From: Ichthyophis bannanicus
Taxonomy: Eukaryota > Chordata > Amphibia > Gymnophiona > Ichthyophiidae
DNA: 64,000 nt
NCBI GenBank assembly: GCA_033557465.1
Contig: CM066041.1
Location: 157,331,532-157,395,531, forward strand
Direction of reading: 5' to 3'
The first letter of the stretch is position 1. Each line of letters starts with the position of its first letter. Made by a program: the position numbers and the translations under genes. Shown one piece after another: positions 1 through 10,431 of this stretch. The notes below the pieces were generated by a model that was not told the origin of the DNA, searched no databases, and saw only the letters and a list, made by a program, of their open reading frames with translations.

Positions 1-395
1 ATGGGAGAACCAGGATAGCGCAGAGCCCTTAAAGCCAAGCGAGGACAAGGTATCAAGGAGAAGGTTATGGGCAACAGTGTCAAAAGCAGCAGAAAGGTCA
101 AAAAGGATGAGGACTGAGTAAAGGATTTTGCCAGGAACAGGTCACTGGAGACTTTGGCAAGAGTCATTTCAGTAGAATGTAAAGGAAGAAAGCCAGATTA
201 TAGAGGATCCAGAAGGGCTTGAGAGGAGAGAAAGTTGAGGCAATGGCGGTGAACCACATGTTCAAGTAGTTTAGAAACAAAGAGGAGGAGGGAGATGGGT
301 CGATAGTGAGAAGGATAGATAGGATCTAGTGAGGGTTTCTTTAGGAGAGGAGTGACCACAGCATACTTGAAGGCTGCAGGGAAAGTTGCAGTGGA
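1..395 (-). mobile_element. L2-like LINE fragment, reverse transcriptase core
   Basis: Read on the minus strand, this translates to a decayed reverse-transcriptase segment. It has the pattern AVVTPLLKKPSLDP, then YRPIS near 290-310, then a QSGF-like block with a stop, then [20 protein letters not shown] near 30-110, ending in GSALSWF at the window edge. This order is that of L2-group non-LTR retrotransposons. The piece is cut by the window start and has frameshifts and stops, so it is inactive. It lies in the intron upstream of the first visible FASN exon. Assignment to L2 rather than a sister clade is by eye. Confidence 0.75.
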
Positions 396-904
396 GTACT
401 TTTTTCCTGTTTGTCAATGGAGCAACCCAGAACGAAGCAGCCTTTGTCCAGGAGCTCCCCAATCAGGGTTGAGCACCCGAGGGGGAGAGGAGCTTGATTC
501 TCCCTCCCGGGGGCTCCTTCCCAATCGGGGCAGTGGGAGGTGCAGCAGAGCCAGCATAAGAAGCCGGCTCCAACAAGCGCGCCCGCGCCTGATGGCCTCG
601 CCAGAGGGCCCTTTGGCGTGGCCCTTAGGCAGTGGCCAAATACCAGCTAAGAACCATCACAGTGACCCAGGAATAAGCTGCAATCCTCGACACGAACGCA
701 GGTACTGTAAATCACTACTTATCTCGTTAGTGTCTCCCCACAACGCCGAACATATCTGCCATGGTACCTCATACAAATACACACGAAACGTTCGTCATGT
801 AACCCACGCTGATGTAGCTGTATTTAGTTTGCTGCTGTAACCTGCAATGCCAAGAACCATCTATAGAGCAGCTTCCGTGAGAGACCTTACTTACATACCA
901 CTTG
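396..904. other. Unassigned stretch, GC-rich in its middle
   Basis: No convincing gene is seen. Positions 460-640 are richer in G and C than the surroundings. A 162-codon open frame crosses the region but has no recognisable domain. The stretch precedes the tandem repeat and the L2-like LINE, so it could be that LINE's 5' untranslated region. That is inference from position only. Confidence 0.3.
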
Positions 905-1310
905 CCTGTTCATGACTTGCCACTTATACTACGATACTGATTGTATTACTACACTGCCTGTATTCATGCTTCACCTATATTTCTGGATAGTGCATGTACT
1001 TATGGTATTTTCTATATTATTGCATGTTTTCATGGTACTGTCTGGATTATTGCATGTATTCACGGTATTGTCTATATTTCTGCCTGTACTCCTAGTATAT
1101 TCTGTACATTGCCACTAATATATTCCGTACTTTCCACTTATATTACGACACTGCTTGTATTACTACACTGCATATATTCATGCTTCTCCTATATTCCAGA
1201 TAGTGCATGTACTCATGGTATTGTCTATATTATTGCATATATTCATGGTATTGCCTATATTAGTGCCCTACTCCTAGTATATTCCGTACATCACCAGCTA
1301 CTTTAACACT
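905..1310 (+). repeat. Two-copy tandem repeat, about 214 bp per unit, with internal subrepeats
   Basis: The segment starting near 921 (cacttatactacgatactg) recurs near 1136 with a few changes, giving a period near 214 bp. Inside each unit a shorter motif recurs (a variant of tattcatggtattgtctatat followed by ttgcat). The array is AT-rich and lies just upstream of the L2-like LINE coding region. Tandemly repeated 5' ends are known in several LINE families, so it may be that element's promoter region; this is inference. Confidence 0.65.
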
Positions 1311-1681
1311 ACATTGCTGTATCACTGCATCCCATACTGCCAGCCTGGCAATCAACTTACATTACCTAACCCCTAGCCCACAATTAAGCTAACGCAGAAA
1401 GGTAGTGACCCTACTAATACATAGCAGCGACACAACATGGCCCCCTCATGCCTTTACATAGTAACACTATACCTCGTAGCCTGCTGGCTGGGTAATACCG
1501 AAGGATTTTCCACAAGCCGCAACCAAATACCCATCCTTCAAAACCACAGGAGGAGGGGGCAAGCACACCCCACCACTCATCCGATAGCGAGGCGCACCCT
1601 CGTCAACCCTACCTACTACATACAGTACTGCAACATAATACGAAAACTAAAAAAGAAATACCCATTCACCCGCAAATTATA

Positions 1682-2440
1682 AAATGTGCCCTCATAAATA
1701 CACGATCTATTCGAAAGAAATGGCCAGTCATACATGACATGATTTCCCTCCATCGCCTAGACATACTCTTCATAACCGAAACATGGCTCTCTAATTATGA
1801 TAACGTCCTCCTCAATCAGCTACTACCTAACAACTTTTCAATACACACATGCCACAGGAGCGGTAAACGAGGTGGAGGTGCACTCGCTATCACCAAAACT
1901 GACCTCCATTTCCACCTGAGCCATGCAACCAACACACCATCCATAGATGCAATCACAATTACCAACAAACACTGCTCCATCAACCTAATATACAGGGTCC
2001 CATCTACTGACCCCGACTCCCTTGCAACTACAATTGATCTTGCATCCAACTCACAACACCCAAACACACCAAGCTGGGTTATAGGAGACTTCAATTTACC
2101 ATCCTTGCCAGAGGCACAAGCCTCAGCTTTCCTCGATGCCCTCGAGGAATTACGATACACACAGCTGATCCACGAGCCCACCCATGTGAAAGGTGGTACA
2201 CTGGACCTTGTCTTTGCCCCACAGAATACAGGCAACACAATAAACACTACTATACTCTCCAACACTGCAGTCCCCTGGTCCGACCACAGGTTAATCATTT
2301 TTCAAATATTACTGCAAAACAAACCCCAGAACAATGCCAATAAGTCCAACAATACCACAAAAGCAGCACCATGTAAGTTCCATGCCTTTGCTTTGACAAA
2401 GACGCGATCCTCGACCAAACTCGCTCACTCCTCGACTTGA
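1682..2440 (+). CDS. L2-like LINE ORF2 N-terminus: APE-type endonuclease
   Basis: This frame encodes the endonuclease that nicks target DNA before target-primed reverse transcription. In order it shows CALINTRSI at its beginning, the catalytic-glutamate block FITETWLS, IGDFNLP, a LDLVFAP block, and the terminal SDH near 2280. These are the expected active-site motifs of the exonuclease-endonuclease-phosphatase fold. The frame stays open upstream of the first internal methionine (1739), so the true start is uncertain and may lie further 5'. The frame ends at 2440, where the polymerase frame takes over in another phase. The last residues are probably frameshifted. Confidence 0.85.
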   Translation, partial: KCALINTRSIRKKWPVIHDMISLHRLDILFITETWLSNYDNVLLNQLLPNNFSIHTCHRSGKRGGGALAITKTDLHFHLSHATNTPSIDAITITNKHCSINLIYRVPSTDPDSLATTIDLASNSQHPNTPSWVIGDFNLPSLPEAQASAFLDALEELRYTQLIHEPTHVKGGTLDLVFAPQNTGNTINTTILSNTAVPWSDHRLIIFQILLQNKPQNNANKSNNTTKAAPCKFHAFALTKTRSSTKLAHSST

Positions 2441-4506
2441 CATCCATTGACCCTGATGAGTTGGTATCTGCCTGGAATGAAAAGTTCACTGCTATTGCTC
2501 TGCGACCACCATCAAACAATCCAACTAAGAAAAGAACCTCTGTAGACTGGTACTCCGCTGAACTTAGAGCGTCATTAACCTGCCTAAGAAAAATGGAAAG
2601 ACGCTGGCGCAGAACCCACTCCACGGATGATCTAAAAGCATACAATGTGCAACTGGAAAAACACCGCCAAGCAATATCCGAGAGCATAAAAAGATTTCAC
2701 ACAGACACACTAAAGCGGTCCTTAAACAAACCACATGACCTATTCACCCTGGTAAAGAACCTAACAAAAGAGCCAGCACCTGAGAAACCTAGCCTGATTC
2801 ATCCTCAAGTCTTCGCTGACCTCTTACAAACGAAGCTGTGCCAGACCAATAAGTTCACTGCTCCCAACGCTCCAATCAAACCAGGATCACTAGCACCACT
2901 GTCCATTTTTTCCAAGCCATCTAAAAAACAAATTGAAGATATAATCGCCGGAATCAACACAACCACTGCACAAACCGACCCTTGCCCGGTGTTCTGGATA
3001 AAAGAGCTACGATCGACTGTCAGCCCTTTTCTATCCAAGCTAATGGACTGCTCCTTCACAAATGGGACCTTTCCCCAATCCCTCAAACGTACCTCTATCA
3101 GGCCACTACTAAAGAACAGTAAGCTTGACCCTAAGAAGCCAGACTCATATAGGCCGATATCAAGCATCCCACTCCTGGCGAAAATCATCAAAAAAGAAGT
3201 TCAAACACAAATCCAAGAACATATTGATGCTTCTGCCCCACTTCATTCATGTCAGCACGGTTTTAGAGCTGCTCGCGGCGTGGAGACTCTCCTCACCATC
3301 CTCTTCAGTACCATAATAACAGGAATTGATAACATACGCCAGGGATATGTGCTCATCTTCTTAGACATCGCAGCCGCGTTCAACTCAGTCTGCCATGATC
3401 TCCTCCTACACCGCCTCCAGGAGAAGGGGATATGTGACTCTGCACTTAAATGGTGCAAGTTGTATCTCTCCGATAGATGGCAACACTTAAGATCAGGAGA
3501 AACAATATCAGAACCTTTCCACCAGAGTCAAGGGGTCCCACAAGGATCATCTCTTTCTGCACTCATGTTTAATATATATACGCAACCTATCTGCGAGATC
3601 ATCCGGTCCTTCAAGGTGAGCTGTCTGTTGTACGCTGACGATATTCTCCTATATATGCCATTCACTACTGAGAACCCTGACCTTTCCCCACTGACAGACT
3701 GTTTCGATGCAGTATCCAGCTGGCTCCAAACGCAAAATCTTCGGATACAACATAAGAAAACCGAAGTCCTTTTCATCACAAGGAACCCAAATTTCATCAC
3801 TCCTCCTTACTTGAAGGTCCAAGATGCAGAACTTCTGACCAAACCCTCCATCAGATACCTGGGAGTTACACTTGACCAGCGACTAGACATGAAGACCCAT
3901 ATAAGCAATGTAGCAAGAGCCGTATACCATAAAATCCGATCCCTCAGACACCTATTCTCCCTACTTGAACCAGATGACTTCCGGACAGTGTATCAAGCTC
4001 TGGTCTTGCCACATATTGACTATGCCAACGCAATACTCCATGGTCTACCACAATCCACTTTGCTTCCATTACAGCTAGCAATGAACTCAGCAGCACGAGT
4101 TCTCCAGGGCGCAGCCATGAGGGAACACATGACACCCATCCTGAAAGAATTACACTGGCTCCCTATAAAAGGCAGGATCACATTCAAGACCATACTAATG
4201 ACCTTCAAGATCATAAACGGACTCGCCCCATCTTCCTTATCTGATCTCATACTGATAACCCCCCCTAATAGATCTAAAAGATCTCATGCCGCCAATAAAC
4301 TAGTAGTCCCAAAAGAAACGACCAAGTGTTGCCAAAGCACAATGAACAGGGCTTTTAAGCTCGCCGCACCTAAATGCTGGAACACCCTTCCACACAGTAT
4401 CCGTGATATCACCAATCTAACCCAGTTCAGAAAAGCCGTGAAACATTACCTCTTCCTCTTACATTACCCAGATGACAGCACCACTGATCACTCACCATCC
4501 AGCTAG
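2437..4506 (+). CDS. L2-like LINE ORF2: reverse transcriptase and C-terminal domain
   Basis: A 689-codon open frame encodes the polymerase of a non-LTR retrotransposon, which copies its RNA at the nicked target. Reverse-transcriptase blocks are in order: SYRPISSIPLLAKI, HGFRAARGVETLL, the first aspartate in FLDIAAAFNSV, QGVPQGSSLSALMFNIY, and the catalytic pair in LLYADDILLY near residues 400-410. The C-terminal block ELHWLPIKGRITFK and the WNTLP motif are typical of L2-like elements. Codons upstream of 2437 in this frame continue the same protein, so 2437 is a break point rather than a natural start. No stop interrupts the polymerase, so the copy is fairly young or well preserved. Confidence 0.9.
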   Translation: MTSIDPDELVSAWNEKFTAIALRPPSNNPTKKRTSVDWYSAELRASLTCLRKMERRWRRTHSTDDLKAYNVQLEKHRQAISESIKRFHTDTLKRSLNKPHDLFTLVKNLTKEPAPEKPSLIHPQVFADLLQTKLCQTNKFTAPNAPIKPGSLAPLSIFSKPSKKQIEDIIAGINTTTAQTDPCPVFWIKELRSTVSPFLSKLMDCSFTNGTFPQSLKRTSIRPLLKNSKLDPKKPDSYRPISSIPLLAKIIKKEVQTQIQEHIDASAPLHSCQHGFRAARGVETLLTILFSTIITGIDNIRQGYVLIFLDIAAAFNSVCHDLLLHRLQEKGICDSALKWCKLYLSDRWQHLRSGETISEPFHQSQGVPQGSSLSALMFNIYTQPICEIIRSFKVSCLLYADDILLYMPFTTENPDLSPLTDCFDAVSSWLQTQNLRIQHKKTEVLFITRNPNFITPPYLKVQDAELLTKPSIRYLGVTLDQRLDMKTHISNVARAVYHKIRSLRHLFSLLEPDDFRTVYQALVLPHIDYANAILHGLPQSTLLPLQLAMNSAARVLQGAAMREHMTPILKELHWLPIKGRITFKTILMTFKIINGLAPSSLSDLILITPPNRSKRSHAANKLVVPKETTKCCQSTMNRAFKLAAPKCWNTLPHSIRDITNLTQFRKAVKHYLFLLHYPDDSTTDHSPSS

Positions 4507-4704
4507 GCAAATCTACCCAAATGTCCAATCAATTCGCATTGTACAGATGTAAATAGTTACCCCTGTTTCTTTCCAAGTTCCTATTCCTGTTATTTGTAAA
4601 CACAAATCAAGTCATTTGAAATGTGTATGTAAAATGTTCCATGTAAACCGCACTGATGGAAAATAGCGCAGTATATAAGAAAATGTAAATAAATAAATAA
4701 ATGG

Positions 4705-4925
4705 AAAATGCTACTTATTTTTATAGTTCTACTGAACATAGTCAGCACTATACAGTGCTGAGATGTATTCTGGTACAATACATCCCTGCCCCAAGGAGTG
4801 TACATTCTAAGTAGGTACGTTAGGCAACGGGAGATAAAGGAGTGCCAGTCATAGAAGTCGAATTTGGCCCCTAGCTTCCCTGGTTCTCAGCTGATTGCCC
4901 TAACCTCTAGGCCATGTCCTTTCCC
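4705..4925 (-). mobile_element. tRNA-derived SINE, minus strand
   Basis: Read on the minus strand from about 4920, the sequence shows an A-box-like tggcctagaggttagggca followed by a B-box-like ccaaattcgacttc, spaced as in a tRNA head. A body with ctccttggggcagggatgta follows. It abuts the poly-taaa tail of the preceding LINE, so the SINE probably inserted next to that tail. No cloverleaf with a functional anticodon is evident, so it is not called as a tRNA gene. Confidence 0.6.
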
Positions 4926-5165
4926 TTCCTGGAATGTTATGGAGTTGACTGTCATTAATTCACCCCCAGCCCATACACTGACTCTAATAGCAACATAGCA
5001 TGCTGTACAAAGTTAACCTGCACCCCCAGACCAGCCCCCCACTGTTGTTCAATGTAAAGAGTACAGCTGTTACCATTTTCTTTGTTTCTCTCACATTGTT
5101 ATATGTAAACTGTCGTGTCTTGTAGAAAGAAGATATATAAACACTGTTAATAAATAAATTGTTTT
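4926..5165 (+). mobile_element. LINE or SINE 3' end fragment with taaa-type tail
   Basis: The segment ends with gtaaactgtcgtgtcttgtagaaag, then gatatataaacactgttaataaataaat. This resembles the 3' ends of L2-like LINEs and of SINEs that borrow those ends. No coding sequence is present. Confidence 0.5.
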
Positions 5166-5199
5166 ATTAAGGCTGAGCTATGATTGCAGCAGTAAAGTT

Positions 5200-5897
5200 A
5201 AGTTTCAGGAAGTAAGGGGTCGCTTCAGCACACCGAATAGCCCCGTTTAGGCCTGGCATGCTAGTCTGGCTCCAGAGCTCCCCGCACGTACAGAAAGTTT
5301 GTGCGGAGAGTGCTGGACAGAGGCAGGAGGGGGCGCTGCAGAGGCAGAGCATGGGAGGTACAGGGAGGGGCCAGGCAGCCTGATGTACAGAAGCCATTCT
5401 GGACAGGCCTCTGTACACCCCCCGGAGCAGCACTGGACGCCCCTCGGAGCAGCACTGGACGCCTGCCTTATTCCACCCTGAAAGCGGAATAAGTGCTGGG
5501 CACAGGGGTGATCGGGGCCTGCAGCCCCCCTAGGTCATTGCGTCGCTGCAGGAAGTGTCCTGCCGCCTAATCCTGGCCCTGGCTGCCCCTGGGTAGCAGG
5601 GAAAGGGTATTTCCATGCAGTCGAGCATTGGGCATTTAGGCTGGACGTGCCAGGACGCCACAGCATTGGAGCACCAGCCGGAGCATTGAGCGATAGGGAC
5701 GGGCAACCTGCTGTATGTCTCCCTGCTCAGAATGCTGTGCATGCCGGGCCGTCCAAGTGCCCTGATTCCGCAACCGCAGAAACGTATAGCTCCTGTGGTT
5801 GCAGAATCAGGTGCTAATTGGCCTCATTCATTTTCTGGACGTCTGGACAGCCCGGCCGTGAACAGTTCAGAATTGGGCTTTATGTGTCAGCAAGATA
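5200..5897 (+). mobile_element. GC-rich multi-hairpin non-autonomous element, copy A
   Basis: This is one of three related GC-rich segments (others at about 21641-22225 and 39236-39745). Shared landmarks are a near-palindrome ttattccaccctgaaagcgg at 5467, a long hairpin (arms 5761-5779 and 5793-5811), a ctggacgtc-type motif and a terminal gaattgggc near 5875. No protein is recognised; the short open frames follow high GC content. DIRS copy 1 begins directly after it. I do not recognise the family. Confidence 0.55.
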
Positions 5898-5899
5898 AT

Positions 5900-6070
5900 C
5901 AATCTCCAGGAACAAGCAGGAACGTAGTCTTCACATATGGGTATCGTCAGTACCGATGGAGCCCGCGCGGGAACGCTCCCCACCGTCCAATAGGAAAGCT
6001 TTTGGGAGTATCCCACAGCGTATGCATGCTGCCTTCCCACCTCTGTACCTCTCTCACTTTAGTTCTTCGT
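5900..6070 (+). repeat. Left inverted terminal repeat of DIRS copy 1
   Basis: The segment containing aacgtagtcttcacatatggg and the downstream aataggaaagctttt block reappears in reverse complement at 11345-11545. In DIRS elements such ends are used to rebuild a circular DNA intermediate by pairing with the internal complementary region. Confidence 0.9.
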
Positions 6071-6287
6071 TTTCCGCGGAGCCGACAGGACACGGTACCC
6101 TGTCACCTCAGAAAATCTCCCTTTATTTTTATTTTTTGTGGTCGCGTCTGCCTTCATTCGACATCTACCGGTCCGCCAGTTCTCTTCTTCTTTCTTTAAA
6201 AAACAACAACATATTTTTCTTCAGGGTTTTTCCCTATTCTGGTGCTAGGCGCCATTTTGGGCACCAGACCCATTTTTTTCTTCAAGC

Positions 6288-7499
6288 ATGGAGAAACCAG
6301 CCAGTGGTTTCAAAAAATGCTTAAAATGTGGCGGTACCATCTCCGTCACCAACACCCATGATTGGTGTCTAAAATGTTTGGGTCCTGAACATTGTCCAAC
6401 GGAATGTCTCTCCTGCACGAGGATGACCAAGAGGGGCTGGCAGGATAGAGCTGCAAAACTCGGTATCCTTTTTGCCTCCGACATGATGTCAGTTGCATCG
6501 ACGTCTTCCAGGGCTTCATCTTCCTCCCATGGATCTCAGGTAACCAAAAGTAAAACTAGCCGGTTCTCGAAGGGAAAATCTCCTTCGAAGTATCGAGATG
6601 CCTTGGGCATTTCCCTCGAGGATTCTTCACCGGCAAAACAGCCCCGGTGGGAGTCTTCGAGCTCCAAAGCATTAACGGGGCTCCAGGATGTTCCAGAGGC
6701 CTCAACCTCTGCGGAACTACTGGTGCCATGCTCTGGGGTCATGGCCGCATCCACCGGTACCGGCACCCATGCATCGGCAGCAGCGATGGATCACAGAATC
6801 CTCGCTATCGAACGCAGTCCAGCGGCCCTCTTAGCAGCCTCGGTACCGCCAAGACCGCAACAGACGGTTCAACAGGTACCGGTACCAACAACACCTGCTT
6901 CGACAGGACTGCTTCCCCTCATGCCGATGACCGGTATCGGGGATCAGGAACTGAGACACTTCAGTACTGACTTCAAGCAGTACCGATACCATGCATCACA
7001 GGAGCACCCGGTGCTTGCGTCTTCCAATTCCGATGACTCTGATGATTCTACCGGTACCAGAGTGAATCTATTAGAAAATTCAACTCCCTCTCCTCAACAC
7101 AGGATGTCTCCTCCAGAGGATATGTCCTTCCAGGACTTCATACATGATATAGCAAAAGGCCTTGCAATCACTGTGATTCCAGAAAAGGAACCTAGGGCAG
7201 AGGAATTAAGAATTCTACAATACCCTATGACTCCCAAGGAAGCAGCTATGCTTCCTATTCACAAGATCTTACATGATCTGATGTTGAGAATGTGGGAGAC
7301 TCCTTTAACGATATCTTCATATTCCCGACGCCTGGACACTATGTACCGAGTGCCAAGTTGTCCTGGTTTTCAAAAAACTCAGTTACCGCACCATTCAATG
7401 GTGGTGGAATCGGCCATGCGAAGAATCAAGAGTGCAAAAACACACCCTTCTAATCCTCCAGGCTGTGAATCCAGGACACTCGATGCCTTTGGTTGTTGA
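6288..7499 (+). pseudogene. DIRS copy 1 gag-like protein, N-terminal part
   Basis: A 403-codon frame starts at a clear methionine shortly after the terminal repeat. Its first 45 residues hold repeated cysteine pairs (KKCLKCGG, WCLKCLG, CPTECLSC), suggesting a metal-binding knuckle. A long Ser/Thr-rich, poorly conserved middle follows. Near the C-terminus are acidic and hydrophobic blocks such as MSFQDFIHDIAKGL, typical of DIRS gag-like proteins. The frame stops at 7499, but related sequence resumes at 7515 in another phase, so the gene is frameshifted. The role in particle or RNA packaging is assumed by analogy. Confidence 0.8.
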
Positions 7500-7514
7500 T
7501 GTTTTCAGTCCTCC

Positions 7515-7940
7515 ATGCTGGGAGCCAGGATCAGTTCCTACATTCTGTACATGAGAATGTTCCTGGAAGAAGTCACAAAAGACTTAGAGCTCATTAGTCC
7601 TTCTGTCTCAGAGGAAAAAAGAGCAGACTACCTTATTCTGGTCAAACATGCCCAGAATATCTCTAAATTCATGAACTGTGCTACCTTTGATGGTTTTGAA
7701 TGTCTTAGCAGAACCTCTGCTATATCCATAGTAGCACGTCGTATTGCTTGGCTTCAAGCATCAGATTTAGAACAGTGGGTGCAAGAAAAGCTGGGAAACA
7801 TTCCTTGCACAGGAGAAAATCTCTTTGGTAAGGACTGGCAGGACAAGGCTAATCAGCTTGAATATGACAATACTACTTTGAACAGATTGTCAAAGGCTAC
7901 ACCCAGCAACAAAGAAAACATTCAAGAAACCTTTTTTTAG
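7515..7940 (+). pseudogene. DIRS copy 1 gag-like protein, C-terminal part
   Basis: This 141-codon frame continues the gag-like protein after a frameshift at about 7500. It is rich in helix-forming residues and shows ARRIAWLQASDLEQWVQEKL, a block that recurs in DIRS gag C-termini. It ends in a basic, Asn-rich tail before the polymerase frame at about 7994. No enzymatic motif is visible. Confidence 0.7.
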
Positions 7941-7993
7941 TAAGAAAAAGAAGTCTTATCAATCTTACACCCATCACACTCATTGTCCACTTC

Positions 7994-8755
7994 ATGTTTC
8001 CCAAAAGGGACAACAACAGAACAGACAGCAGAGAAAGCCACAAGCTCAAAAAGCTCAACCGGCTCAACAGACCTAGCCCCCTCAGGGTCTTTGACTTCCA
8101 CCTAGAGGACTTAGTCATTCTGCCCCTAAAGGTTCCAGAACCCTTGGCTATTCCAGGCAGACTATGCCATTTTGTCAAAAGATGGCAACAAATAACATCA
8201 GAAAATTGGACTCTGTCCATTGTACGACTGGGGTACAAGCTTCATTTCCTCAACTTGCCCCCACCTACAATTCTGAGACAGTTCAATTCTCAGGGCCCTG
8301 CCACCGATCTCTTGTGGCAGGAGGTCACGTCACTTCTAGCTCAAGGAGCAATCGAAGAAGTGCCCATATCCCAACAGGGGACAGGGTTCTACTTCCCCTA
8401 TTTTCTTATTCCAAAGAAGACAGGGGGACACAGGCCTATACTAGACCTCAGAGAATTAAACAAGTATTTGTTCCGAGAAAAGTTCAAGATGATCTCCCTC
8501 GGAACACTTTTACCATACCTTCAAAGTCAAGATTGGCTATGTTCTCTAGATCTAAGAGATGCGTACACGCATATTCTCATCCACTCAGATCACAGGAAGT
8601 TCCTTCGATTCCTGATCCAAGGAAGACACTTCCAGTGCAGAGTTCTTCCTTTTGGACTAGCCTCTGCTCCAAGAGTCTTCACAAAATGCATGGCAGGGGA
8701 AGCAGCATTTATGAGGACTCTGGGAATATTTGTCTTCCCTTACTTAGACGATTAG
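7994..8755 (+). pseudogene. DIRS copy 1 reverse transcriptase, stopped just after the YLDD motif
   Basis: The frame encodes the N-terminal and palm parts of a DIRS reverse transcriptase. Visible blocks in order are YFLIPKKTGGHRPILDLREL, the first catalytic aspartate in CSLDLRDAYTHI, LPFGLASAPRVFTK, and the second aspartates in VFPYLDD at the C-terminus. The codon after YLDD is tag; in related copies this position is usually tryptophan (for example YLDDW), so one base change could explain the stop. The same frame continues with matching sequence after it. The stop separates the polymerase core from the thumb and RNase H. Confidence 0.88.
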
Positions 8756-10018
8756 CTCATTTCAGCATCGACAACTCCAGAGGCCAGCTTCGCTCTCTCT
8801 CGAGCAATGACAATTCTTCAATACTTGGGGCTGGTCATAAACTTCCCAAAATCTCATCTCACCCCCTCTCAATCTCTAGAATTCATAGGGGGCTCGTCTA
8901 GACACACAGCAGTCAAAGGCTTTCCTGCCCCAGCCACGCTGTCTACATATAATACAACTGGCATCTCAAGCATCTATGAAGGTATTCCTTACTGCTCGGG
9001 AGATGCTTCAATTGCTGGGACACATGGCATCCACTGTCCATGTGGTTCCCTATGCTCGCCTCCACATGCGAGCAGCACAGTGGACCCTTTCCTCTCAGTG
9101 GTCACAAGCCTCAGGTCGACTAACAGACAAAATCAGAACTACCACACGTCTGATTTCATCCCTGCAATGGTGGCAATCCCTGGAAAACCTCCTTCTAGGC
9201 TCTCCTTTCCAGCAGCCTCTATGCCAAACCACTCTGACGACAGATGCGTCCAAAATGGGTTGGGGGCCCACTTGCACGATCTCTCCACTTGGGGTCTTTG
9301 GACCTCACAAGAGGTTTCCCTTCACATAAACCTCCTAGAGCTGAGAGCCATTTTCAATGCTATTCAAGTCTTTCAGGGCCATCTCAGTAACAAAACAGTA
9401 TTGGTCCAAACCGACAATCAGGTAGCTATGTTCTATATAAACAAGCAAGGCAGAACATTCTCTCTGTCGCTATGCAATGAAGCTTTGTGAATATGGGCCC
9501 TCGCCAGAGAGTTACAAATTCACCTGTTTTCAGTATACCTTCTGGGCATTCAAAACTTATGGGCAGACAAACTCAGTCGAATACTGCTGCCACACGAGTG
9601 GTCCCTCCACTCATACCAGCTTGCTCGAGTGTTTCGAATCTGGGGAACACCAGATATAGACCTCTTTGCAAGTCCACAGAATGCCAAACTTCCCCGATTC
9701 TGTTCTAGAATTCCGGCTCAAAACTGTCAGGCAAGAGATGCTTTCCTACTCCACTGGGGACAGGACTTCCTCTATGCCTTCCCGCCCATTCCCTTCATTC
9801 CCAAGACTTTATTCAAACTTCAGAGAGACAGAGGTCATATGATACTCATAGCTCCACGTTGGCCACGGCAAATGTGGTATCCTCTTCTTCTGTGTCTCTC
9901 TCAAACCACTCCTCTGGAGTTGGGGAATGCTCCAGATTTCCTTTCGCAGGAGAACGGATCTTTACTGCATCACAATCCCCAGTCCCTACATCTCAGGGCC
10001 TGGTTACTGAAAGCCTAG
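8756..10018 (+). pseudogene. DIRS copy 1 RT C-terminus, RNase H and following domain, frameshifted
   Basis: After the stop the protein continues with QYLGLVINFPKSHL and EFIGG, the usual end of the reverse transcriptase. RNase H residues follow in broken frames: the aspartate in LTTDASKMGWG near 9240, the glutamate in NLLELRAIFNA near 9335, and the aspartate in VQTDNQVAMFYINKQG near 9410. A conserved downstream block (DLFASPQNAKLPRF and LIAPRWPRQMWYPLLL) runs to 10018. At least two frame changes, near 8900 and 9270-9490, prevent one continuous product. In the element it would remove RNA from RNA-DNA hybrids. Confidence 0.82.
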
Positions 10019-10431
10019 AATTCCAGGATATTAACCTTTCTCAACAAGTAAAGAATATCCTCCTGGCTTCCAGAAAACCCTCCACAAGACTTTCCTACAC
10101 TTTCAAGTGGAAAAGGTTCTCTATCTGGTGTTCACAAAAGGGACTTAACCCCCTTTTAGTACCTGTAGAGTTGCTACTAGAGTATCTTCTACAGTTATCA
10201 ACTTCTGGTCTGAAGACCAATTCAGTTAGGGTCCATCTTAGTGCTATTGCTGCTTTTCATAAACCTTTCGATGGACAACCTATTTCCTCTCATCCACTTA
10301 TATCAAGATTTATGAGAGGCCTACTTTTAACAAAACCTCCCATTAAACCGCCACCGGTGGCATGGGGTCTAAATCTTGTTCTTGGTCAGCTTTTGAAACC
10401 GCCCTTTGAATCTTTAGCTACTTCAGACTAA
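9859..10431 (+). pseudogene. DIRS copy 1 tyrosine recombinase, N-terminal part
   Basis: The downstream half of this frame encodes the core-binding part of a DIRS tyrosine recombinase: SQQVKNILLASRKPSTR, YTFKWKRFSIWC and LQLSTSGLKTNSVRVHLSAI. It overlaps the end of the RNase H region in a different frame, as DIRS genes often do. The frame is lost near 10428 and the protein continues in another phase. Such recombinases integrate circular DNA intermediates without target duplication. Confidence 0.82.

Larger units (their letters stand above)
1437..4703 (+). mobile_element. Nearly complete L2-like LINE with endonuclease, reverse transcriptase and (taaa)n tail
   Basis: The element carries an apurinic-type endonuclease, a reverse transcriptase and the L2-type C-terminal block in the usual order. 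It ends in an untranslated segment containing accgcactgatg and agtatataag, followed by taaataaataaat at 4686-4703. Only one clear frameshift, between the endonuclease and reverse-transcriptase frames near 2360-2440, breaks the large protein. A small open frame at 1437-1682 precedes the endonuclease; no ORF1 domain is recognised in it. It is the least damaged LINE in the window. The same 3' tail recurs on a SINE at 22796-23095. Confidence 0.85.

Noticed and set aside
352..840. 162-codon open frame, plus strand
   Set aside because: No domain, no homologous pattern, crosses a boundary between an L2 fragment and GC-rich sequence.
5167..5492. Overlapping open frames on both strands in GC-rich sequence
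   Set aside because: High GC content lengthens frames; no protein motif; the sequence belongs to a hairpin element.
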